Of a stretch of DNA of 64,000 nucleotides, positions 54,423 to 64,000 are shown piece by piece. The stretch lies in NCBI GenBank assembly GCA_023374045.1, contig CM041780.1, positions 91,601,627-91,665,626 of the forward strand, in the 5' to 3' direction. Every line of letters begins with the position of its first letter. The stretch's first letter is position 1. Position numbers and translations under genes: made by a program. A model generated the notes under the pieces. The model searched no databases. It saw nothing but the letters and a program-made list of their open reading frames with translations, and was not told the DNA's origin. This stretch comes from Limonium bicolor. Its lineage: Eukaryota; Streptophyta; Magnoliopsida; Caryophyllales; Plumbaginaceae.

Positions 54423-57400
54423 AAAGGGATTACGCCCACGTAATCTACGAATATGTCATCTTGAAGTAATAAGTACAAGATGTTCCACTCATATGGAATA
54501 TTCGTGCACGGATGTGCTACGTATACATTATCCTTTTTCCTTTCGAGTCGGGCTTTAGCCACTCTGGCCATACTACCTATGTCGGTTAGGTATATGTATG
54601 TTCATGTATGGTTTGATCGGGAGATGTAAACACATCGTTTGTTTTCCCAAATCTGTTAGGTATGTCTAACCTATGTGCTATGGGCCCACTCGCTCTGCAA
54701 GCAGTATGCCCAACTACTTTAGGGTTAAGTTACCCTTTTAAGTAGCAGCTTCATGCCGGTTTCTACTCCACATGACGGTGTTTTCTACACGGTCTTCCAT
54801 AATTATGGTCATGGAGGAAACTATATCGTTGTGTGGTATCATCATTACACACGCTAATTATTTCAACTGTTATTCTATTCAGTCTTCCTGAATCCTATGC
54901 ATGCTCATGGTATATTCCCAAGAGTTCATGCCACCCTACCGAACTAACCTTCGGTGTAAGGGTTGTCGAGCTATGCTCTAGCACCTAGTGCTCGTAGTAG
55001 TCGTGTCTAAAATCTCAAGACGAGTCTCATATGCGCAACTAACTGGCGCCTCATGACCCCAAGTTATTTCCTTCTGAGATGAGTTCATTCCTTAGGTACC
55101 TTATAGGTCCTCTTTTACTGGTGTGAACTCGTATCCCTCGTGTGTTGGTATTTTAGTACCCACACATATGGTTCATCCCTCTTATCAATTAGGGGAATCC
55201 ATTTGCCTTTCTGATCTTCCACTTTCTGATTCTCAGCAACATAATTCAGTTAACAGTTATTATAATGGTCGCTTTGTTGCGTACCATGTACCAGTCGATT
55301 GGACGGTTATCCGCCATTGTGGTTTGCATGGAGTATTTAATCTCCAGCTTAGAGTATCTCTTATAATGCTCGCTTTTTCCCTTCGTCTGTTGTAAATATA
55401 CAATACGACTATGGGCTTTAGCTTGGAATTCGTTTTCTGTTCGACCCTAATTGGTACTAACATACTAACGTTTTTCTGGCTTGAGCATGTGGTTATTATT
55501 ATTTAATGCGACATCATCGCAGCGCCCTCAGCGCATGGTATAACTCTCTCTTTGCCCCCTTTTTGGGTAGCATCTAATATCACAAAGGTTTCTCTAATAT
55601 AACTTCCTTAGATACCACAATTTCTCTTCTCATTCATGGGTTCAACTTGCCATTACCATTAAATTGGCCTTGGTTTCCTCGTTTACTAAAATCCCCAAAA
55701 CTTATGTTCTAACTCCTCCACTGTGGAGTTGCGACCTTATGTCACTTTATTATCAAGCTATCCTTGATTTTTCCTAACCTTGTTAGTTTGACTGAGATCT
55801 CTCTCGTCAATACATGGTTTACCTAGTCAGGGTCCCATTCACTGACTTGGACACAGAGTTGATTATCTCCTGGGTCCTTACACTACTCGTTTACATACAT
55901 GGGGTACCATATTGATACATTACTACTTACCCAACTAACTTAATGTGAGTTTTGTCAGGCCCACAAGCTCCTAGGAGTGCGGTCGTCCCATGTCTCCTTT
56001 AGTGCACTCGTAGCGTTCGTACCCGATGATTATTGTACTCTTAGTCCCGGTAATTTATGTTTAAATAACTATGTTGCCAATTCTTAACCTTTACGTCAGA
56101 ATGGCCCTAATATTAGGTTCTGTGGTTTCCTTTATTAATGTGTATTTCCCTTACCTTCTCTAAGATAGGTGTTTACGACTTATCGTCATAATACTGGTTT
56201 TCCACATGCTCGTCAACTGGTATCTCTGAGTGGGGACCAGTAACTACTCATTATCTCTCCCGTTCACTCCTAGGCTGTTAACGCCTTCAGATATGAGTTT
56301 TCAGTTCTAGAACTCCACCCAATCCATTGGGTTACACCCTCTATCGTAATATGGACTCCATGACAAGGGTTGACACATCGTGTTTCTCCTGCCTTATGGT
56401 AGTCCCTTTTTTAGCCTGATTTTAATCAGCATTTGTGATTCATCACCTTTGTTCAGGTACAATGCTTATTCTGATAATTAAAAGATTGTTGGTCTTACTA
56501 TTTAATTTAATCCTAGTTGGTTCTAATACTTTCTCCTTAGGTTACAATTGGATACCCACAACTAATGGGTTCCTCTAATCATCGCTCTCCATTGTGTAGT
56601 CCTTATCCACTGCCCTCTGTACCGGAGTTTAGCAGCTTAATGGATTAACAACACCCCCGGTATGTGAGGTGCGGCATAACATCGGCCCTTTTATTGCACG
56701 TTCACATCTGTCTATTAAATTGTTTTTTTTTTCACAACCAAAATAGTTTGTTATAACGATACTTGTCTATTATTTTCATCCACTCAATCGGATAGGTTTT
56801 ATTTAGAGTCTTGGCTCATATAGCTCACTTCTTGCCCTCTGGCAATGTTCAATGGTAGTGGTTTAACCACAAGTGTCGCACACTCCCTAAATATGGTCAT
56901 GCTGGTCCTGAAGACTCGACACTCCCCACCGGTGATGATTGATGTTTAATGTCCATACCGGCACTGGGGTTAGGCTTGTAAGCACTAATTACCGTTATTC
57001 TCATTTACTCCCCTTCCCTTACTCTACTTAAATGGTGTATTATTTTCAGGTTTAATGGTCAGACCGGTTAGGTCTTCCCGAGGTTTTATCGACCTCCAAC
57101 CCAAGGGTTTCGTACCCCTGCCCTTAAGAAGGCTCTGTCCTGCCTTATTGCATTACTGACGCACATAAAGTTTACTATTTATTGGTAACCGCCTGGACCA
57201 CTACGTCCTTTAGGGTTAGTTTACCGTCACTGCACTTGCTGTAGCAAGTGCGCAAGGCAGGTTGAATTTTAATGCTTTGGTTAATATGGCACTTGCAGTG
57301 GCAAGTGCGCTATGCAGACCGAGCCACCGGTACGGTGTGTTAGTGCAGTGCTATTCCCTAATCGGGTTCCTGTTCTAGTCAAAAGTTCTTATTCAAATTA

Positions 57401-58327
57401 ATACAGTCTCACTTCCGCACTCGTTCCCATAAGTTTACCGTGGTAGTAAGGTCTCACTTTCCTCACGAGTCGTTGCATGATAGCGACTTAGCGAGTTCTT
57501 GTTTCTACAGTTCTCATGATCTCTCCTCATGCACGTCGGGCCATCTTAAACCTTCAGTGTTGCATGGTTTTAGAGTTACTCGTTTCGGGTGAGACTTCTA
57601 AAGGTAATTCCTTCCGTCTGTTATATATCTCATAAACTAATCATTACTCGCCGTTTCTACCTCTTTTCCCCCAAGCGCACCATCGGTGCTTACCTGAATG
57701 TAAGACAGGGTCGCCTTGCTTATAGCAAGCTAGCCCCATTAGTCCTACAGGAATTTTCTCCTCAAACTCGGTATATTATTTATCTCATCCTCGTATGGTA
57801 GATATTACGTCATTACCAGGACCCCCGGTCCTAAACATTACATCAAAACACAAAGTCTTATTTTCTACATTTAACATAATCCTCTTAGCATCCACATCGG
57901 GTCTTCCCGATCAGGAGAGTTATCTCCGTGGTGTTTCTCATTTCATTGTCTCACTAGATAGTACTCGAGGTACGGGCTGCGGCGGGTGGGTACCATTGCA
58001 AATTTCCCGGGATGTTCTCCCATCAAGTGCGAGCGTTTCATACAGTCTTCGCGTTACTTGGGGTTGCTGGACCCTCACCACCTCCCGCTGCCCCGTGTTC
58101 TTCCTTAGTACTGTTACCCAGACCTCTCCCTGACATATGTCAAGAGGACGGGTTATACCTTTACTCGGTCTAATACCGTAGTCTCGGTTGTTTAATATTG
58201 AAGTGCCTCCACGGCTATGGTGTGCAAGCCTTGAGCATTGCATCAACCCCGCAAGGTCACGTATCCTCACAACGTTTCCCGTATTCCCAAAACCTATGCT
58301 CACTGTATAAATCCTACTATCTCTTGT

Positions 58328-58359
58328 CATCAGAGCGGTACTCCGCTCTGATATCACTT
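58328..58359 (-). other. Primer binding site with hairpin
   Basis: Reading on the minus strand from the LTR end come AAAGTGATATCAGAGCGG, a one-base variant of the tRNA-iMet site (TGATATCAGAGC instead of TGGTATCAGAGC), and then GAGTACCGCTCTGAT. ATCAGAGCGG and CCGCTCTGAT form a 10-bp stem with a short loop, as in the chromovirus at 31937-31960. Confidence 0.8.
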
Positions 58360-61300
58360 TTGTAACACCCCTACTCTAATCGGCTCCTAATCATCTTACT
58401 TAACACTGTAATCGCAGCGGTAATCTCAACAATTGAACTACTGGTGTCACCTTTTTCACTCGCCCATACGAGTAATAACGTGCTTACTGATATATTCATA
58501 AATACGAAACAATTTCCCACAGTGACAACAAGAGATAGATCTAACCTTCCCAAACCAATATACAATACATTTACAGTGAGCATTCTAAGTATCCCAATCC
58601 TATACACGTTTCTAAGTTCGTATCAAAATGCAACAGTGCATATTAAAACAACTGTAATTAAACTACCCAGCGCGCCCCTCTCTTTGTCGACACCGGAAGC
58701 TGCATACCTGCAAAAATGGTTGTTTGTGGTATGGAATCAGCCCCTGCTGAGTATGTTACTACATGACTGTCATGCCCCCTCGGACCCTCAGTTAATTGGT
58801 CGAGGGCATGCAATTCATTTTCATGCAAGTAGTTTAATGTTAAAACTGTAAAGCAACAATATATATTGCAGTAAAACTCAAATAATAAACAAGCCCCCGG
58901 CTTCACACATCGCATCGAAATAAACCACTGAAAACGTTACAACACTTATATGACTACAGAGGCTCCATTCCAACAAACACTTGATAGTTCATAATTGAGT
59001 TCGGCGGCTCACTCGACCAACCAATCCACCATAATCTACACATGAGTACAGCGACTCGACTCAACCAGTTCACAACACACAATATGAGCACAATGGCTCG
59101 TTCAAACAAATCCACCAACATACCACACATAATTACAAAGCATAACCACTGAGCAACAAGGCGAAACAACGAGAGTTATAAACAGGTATAATTACTCGTC
59201 TTTGGCGTACAAGCCCAAATAATGTTCGCCTAATGTACGAGCTAGTATAGTCGTTCGTAATTGTTCAGTCATGTCTAATGACAACGTCTCGTTAGAACGA
59301 CGTGTCTCTAAGTTACCCATCTCTTATGGCGGGTCACCCACGGCAATAGCCACTCCAGCGGTAGAGTCTCCGACCTACGAACAATCTGTAGTTCATTGGA
59401 AATTTATCCAGATACTTACGGTTACCACACGGTATCCTAGTATCGTTAATGGATCACAGTTCACAGCAAGAGCCACATCCTCTTGATAAACTTATCTATA
59501 CCATCGCATCGTTTTACCATTTCTTTTTTCTAACACAGCAGACTAGGGTCGTAGTCCAATCCTGAGTATGTCGACTCGGGATCCAGTGCTAGATACGAGA
59601 GCGGTGTTAAAGAGGCCAATGCTCCGTATATAAGTCTCGGATAATATATATGTATATATCTTATTATCCTAATGCTACAACGTTTTACTTATGTTCCTTA
59701 TATTACACATATAAGATAGCATCATTGCCGCTAGTTCGTTTTATAATATGTTCATATATACGAACGGTACTGTTATCGCTCAACAGTAATAAGAATAAAG
59801 CAGCATTAATACACAACTCAAGCATATTAATTCACACAAGCAGACATTCAATCTTAACACAGATTTTCACACAATATCTGAACTGAGGAAATCCTCAGAG
59901 ACAATCAAGCCACATGAGTATGATTCAGCTAGATCCGATGCTCCTCGTGTCGTCTCTAACAGTCTAACAATACATAACGCTACTGATTAGAATCCCGTAT
60001 AACAACTTAATTCTACGGTACCCCGTACCGTCGCTATTACCTCCCGGTTAATCCCCCGTTATTAACTGTCAACGTTTTGTCGGTTTTTCGGCTTAACTCG
60101 GAATTGGAAAAACGTTATATTACATGCGTAGTCTTGTCTCGTATAATAACATACTCAATGTTGAACCTTGTTATCGCATGTAACTTAATATACTCTTGTA
60201 TATCACATAGTTTGTTTCTATATTGCATGTATAATTCCTAATCATATTATACACTTCACCTTAGTATTTTCTTTTCCTAAGGTTTGTTTTTCCAAGTTTA
60301 ATGTGGTATAATTCGTATGTAAAAATATTTTGAATTATATGAATCCTTATTATTCCATGTACACTCCTAACATTAGAATTTCCATATCCAATGTTTGTAA
60401 TTCTTCTCTCCTTATCTTGTATCATTTTAATTATGATAATATATGGTTATTGAACCACATTATATTTTTCCACATCATAACATATATTTATTTATATACA
60501 TGTATTATGAGACCATTTATTATATGGTAAATCTTTATAATTATTCATCCTCTTTTAATGAATATTTCTTATATTATAAATGTTATAACCTTTATAACAT
60601 TGAAAACCATATTATAATATTTGTTCTAAAATTCCCATTATTTCCGAACAGCACCCTTGTTCTCTTAAATATTTACAAAATCCACCACATAATTTATATA
60701 ATGTTATATTATAGTTATATAACATATATTATGACATCTATGTCATTAAAACAATTATAACCTATAGTTATAAATTGTTATAATACCAAACAACACCCTT
60801 TAAACTTTCGGTTTTTATTTTCCACCACTATACTTCCATAAATTACAAATCAATCCCAAATTATATTTCATTGTTACCCTTATAATATATACCTTATATT
60901 ATAATCCTTAAACCTTAATATAATTATAACCTATAGTTTAAAACGGTTATAATTACCGAACAGACCCTAGGTCGGTTTTAATTAAATTCCCACCACCAAA
61001 CTTTGTATATTTACCAAATCTCCCCAATTTATAATACATAGTTTTCTAATATCATTAAAATTATATATTATACATATATCTTTATAAAATCTTGTATATA
61101 ACTCCAAAAATTACCAAACTATACCAAAAGGTTATAAATATCATTATTAACCCATATACTTTCGGTATTTGCTATACCACCACATATATTTCTCCAAAGT
61201 GTCATAATGACATAATAACTATATATTATACATATATAGTTTATTTTAATTCCAAAAAATCAACCCAATAAATTCCTAAAAATTCCTAATAGCCCATGGG

Positions 61301-63567
61301 TGTTTATAATACCATTATACACCCTTTATTTTCGGTAATAACATATATACCACATTTGTTATAAAGTTGTTACAATTAAGTACATAACTTATTATAAAAA
61401 CCTTAAATAAGTTATCTAACTTATTTAATTTGGTCAAAACCTACCATATGGTCAAGGTTGACCACCTTAATATTTCCTTGACCATCAATTTCCATTTAAT
61501 ACGGTTTATACCCTTATCTTTTAGAAATTACCATTTAACCCCAAAACTTTACATAATATTATAATTTTCATATAAACACATTTAAACTTCCAATTTTCGG
61601 CCATATTAATATATGGCCCCCCAAATTTAATTTAATTACACTATAACCCCAATTCCTTGCGGTAATTTATTTTTAGCACCTAAACTTAATTAAAAGCTTA
61701 TAAATGCATAAATAAAATGGCCTAAAGTACATGGCCTTATTACAAACATTGGCTTATAAAATAAATTACACATAAATGCCCAAAAAAAATGCTGTAAACT
61801 CACGGCCCTTGCCATATATTTTCATTAATTACCAATTTTCCACTTAATGTCTTAAATTTGACAATTATGCTAATTAATTAGTTATAAAATTTATTAAACC
61901 ATTCCTTAATCACCTAAGGTCAAAATAAGACCTTAATTAACCATTCACTCACGGCACAATATATACATATGTATAAACACATATTATTATACCAAGTGTA
62001 GGTTTAAGTGATTTATACCTTATTTTTGCCAAGTTTAAGCCTTGTTTGGCCACGGAAATTTCAAGGAAAATTTCCACAGCTTCTTAGATGAGTTCTAACA
62101 GCAACATAATGATATGGTTAGTCTCCAAGCAAGATCTAACCATAAGAAGTGTTTAATGTCAATTTTCAAGGTGAAATTTACCTCAAAATACCAAGGTAAA
62201 CAAGGTTGGTCTCGGCCTTTTTTTACAGTAGGAAAGAGTGTTAAAATAGGTACTAAAACCAGGCTTTAAACTGGTATAACTCAGATTAGAAGATGGCTAA
62301 TCTTTACCTTGTTTAAAATGCCTAAAATGGTGTTTTTGGCTTGGATCTGGTTATACTTCGAAGCTCTTGATGTAACAACTGAATAAGTATGTTAAGATGA
62401 AGATTATAAGCTTAGAAACAAAGTTTCACAGCCGAATTTGAAGGGAATCAAAAGATATGTGCTTAAAGCACATTTTTATACCTTAAGAACAAGATTAGCT
62501 TTCTCCACCTTCTTCCCTTGTTAATGCCGAGATACAACCTCCATTTAACCTCCAAAACAACCTAAGAACATTGATGGAAGTGGTTTATGCTTTGCTCCAT
62601 TGAAAGAGGAAGAAATTGTGAAGAAGATGAACATTTAAAGGCTTAATTAGCTTACCAAGATCAATTGGTGTTCATCTCTGAGTATGGCTTGTTAGCCACG
62701 GTTTGGAGAAGAAAATGAGAGGTTGAAGGAGCTGGGTGTCGGCTGGGATAGAAGGCAAGTGAAGAAAATAAGTGAGTTTTGTCTTTTAATGGCATTATTT
62801 GTTACTTTTTGTAATAGTAAAAGGTGACTAATTGCATTAGCTGTCTAATTGATTAGGGATGCTGATTGAGTGGGCATGACAGCACATATGGGGCGGCAGC
62901 ATTTGGTCAATACCATGGGTGACTTTGACCATGGTCAAAGGTAAGTATTAAATGTTATTTTTTTTTGTACTATTCATACTAAATTGCCCATTTTGATTTT
63001 ATTTTCAAACTTTGATTTAGAATTTATAGTATAGTCTATCATGTCACATTAATGTTATAAAGAACTTAATATAGTCTTTACAGTGACAAAAATTCATTAT
63101 CTTAGAGCTCATACACAAAAAACGTGTTTTAAGGAATTTTAGTGCACATTTTGAGTCGCAGGGTGTTTCTGAGCTCTGTTTTCTTTGAGAATAGTTTTGT
63201 TGTGTTCCTTACATGATATTTGATCATGGTATCCAATTTTATATCATTTAGAGGTCATTAGACCTTTAAGGTATTCTTAGAGCACATTTTTACCCTACTT
63301 GACCTTGAAGCATGTAAATGCCTGCTCTTGGTGTTGGAGTGTTGTCCAACAATTGTAACATGTTTAGTAATGTGTTAATAAGCTTAGGACAAAATCTTAG
63401 GTCCTTAGAAGTTCTTTTGGGTATTTATTTACCCTAAACAGTCACAGGGTGCAACATCTTGCTTTACGTTGACCACTGTTGTTCTCAGTTGACTTTTAAG
63501 GCGTGTTTAGGCCTTAATCGATGTGATTAAACATTTAGTCCATATTTTATTAGTTTGGGGTATTTCA
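58360..63567 (-). repeat. LTR_B, complete, 5.2 kb
   Basis: On the plus strand it runs from TGTAACACCCCTACT to GGGGTATTTCA; on the minus strand it is TGAAATACCCC...GGGGTGTTACA, the same ends as the chromovirus LTR. The part 60100-61640 is very AT-rich. It serves as 5' LTR for the internal region on its left and as 3' LTR for the one on its right. Confidence 0.85.
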
Positions 63568-64000
63568 GTCTACCCCCCTTAAAAACACTTCGTCCCGAAG
63601 TCCTTACCCATCCACAGTTCACCTAAGGAATCAAGTTCCACTAAGTAATCACAGGCAGATCATCACTAGGGAGTACATTCCACTACGTTCAGACCTAGTC
63701 TTTATGTATCACATTTGATACCACATCAATCTCATTCCATATAGTCAATAATCATGACACATTCATTCATAAACAGCACTAAACAAGGTGCAAAACTCAT
63801 AGTACACAGCACTAGACAAGGTGCAAAACTCATAGTACACAGCACTAGACAAGGTGCAAAACTCAATAAAGTACTCAAAGGTGTCTCACAAGGGGTACTC
63901 CACGCACCCCTATTCATATGCAAGTATCTCGCGAGGATACCTCTACATCACTCCGCGTGTATGTGTATGCATATCTTTAACGATGGCAAATCACAGGGAA
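63568..64000 (-). other. Start of the next internal region
   Basis: It repeats 52897-53360 almost exactly, beginning with the polypurine tract GTCTACCCCCCTT on the plus strand. The main difference is three instead of four 33-bp repeats. It runs off the window. Confidence 0.88.

Larger units (their letters stand above)
52910..58325 (-). other. Non-coding internal region of the LARD-like element
   Basis: This 5.4 kb stretch has only short open frames in all phases. The longest, 57938-58357 on the minus strand (139 codons), starts in the primer-site hairpin and matches no family I know. I searched the visible frames for gag zinc knuckles, DSGA, FxDD and integrase motifs and found none. It may hold packaging signals instead of genes. 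Confidence 0.65.
50981..64000 (-). mobile_element. Large non-autonomous gypsy element in tandem (LTR-internal-LTR-internal)
   Basis: On the minus strand, LTR_B (58360-63567) is followed by a primer site and a 5.5 kb internal region ending in a polypurine tract next to LTR_A (50981-52896, truncated). To the right of LTR_B the same internal end starts again (63568-64000). Copies are spaced by 10.67 kb. The internal part has no frame longer than about 140 codons and no polymerase motif, so this is a LARD-like element relying on proteins of a relative. LTR ends and the primer site match the chromovirus family at 27974, its likely partner. Confidence 0.8.

Noticed and set aside
57938..58357. 139-codon minus-strand frame as gag of the LARD-like element
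   Set aside because: It begins inside the primer-site hairpin, has no gag or zinc-knuckle motif, and nothing coding follows it.

Overview
The window is plant nuclear DNA, almost certainly from an angiosperm and probably a eudicot. The one host gene I can trace from end to end is a spliced, bacterial-type rRNA methyltransferase (rsmG/gidB, normally plastid-targeted). Everything around it is transposable-element sequence: Ty3/Gypsy, Ty1/Copia, CACTA, hAT, Stowaway and MULE. Introns are GT-AG, and the retroelement primer sites match plant tRNA-Asp and initiator tRNA-Met. I cannot name the species.

Layout. 1-2627: minus-strand Ty3/Gypsy end (internal region, tRNA-Asp primer site, 1.5 kb LTR). 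2630-10280: 3' end of an Ogre/Tat-like element (LTR fragment, 48-bp minisatellite, 180-bp repeats, hairpin at the polypurine tract, very long LTR). 10390-11683: non-autonomous CACTA element built from regularly spaced palindromes. 11684-12800: second, decayed copy of the Ogre-like LTR end. 12800-16100: relics and tandem repeats. 16234-16471: Stowaway MITE. 16514-17569: hAT element with 8-bp target duplication, ending about 50 bp before the rsmG start codon. 17622-25163: rsmG, seven exons; its third intron (5.6 kb) holds a copia retrotransposon with LTRs in opposite orientations. 27127-27729: second hAT-type MITE. 27974-42512: complete Tekay-type chromovirus with 3.9 kb LTRs. 42513-49036: two older related LTR ends. 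49037-50655: 5' part of a MULE transposase gene. 50981-64000: minus-strand large non-autonomous gypsy element arranged in tandem as LTR-internal-LTR-internal.

Most striking item. Between gag and pol of the chromovirus (about 33789-34564) lies coding sequence for a plant ALKBH1-like AlkB dioxygenase (Fe(II)/2-oxoglutarate nucleic-acid demethylase family). The distal iron His and the 2-oxoglutarate Arg motif are intact; the HxD motif is hit by a 2-nt lesion. The dioxygenase sits inside a GT...AG-bounded block of about 1.1 kb, followed by a poly(A)-like signal. The gag region upstream has two further short GT-AG introns. This suggests an element that acquired a host demethylase as an optional exon and reaches pol by splicing past it. 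This copy carries many small indels and looks inactive or poorly sequenced, so intact relatives would have to show function.

The retroelement reading frames here are broken in many places. Frames were read as given and no repaired sequence is offered.
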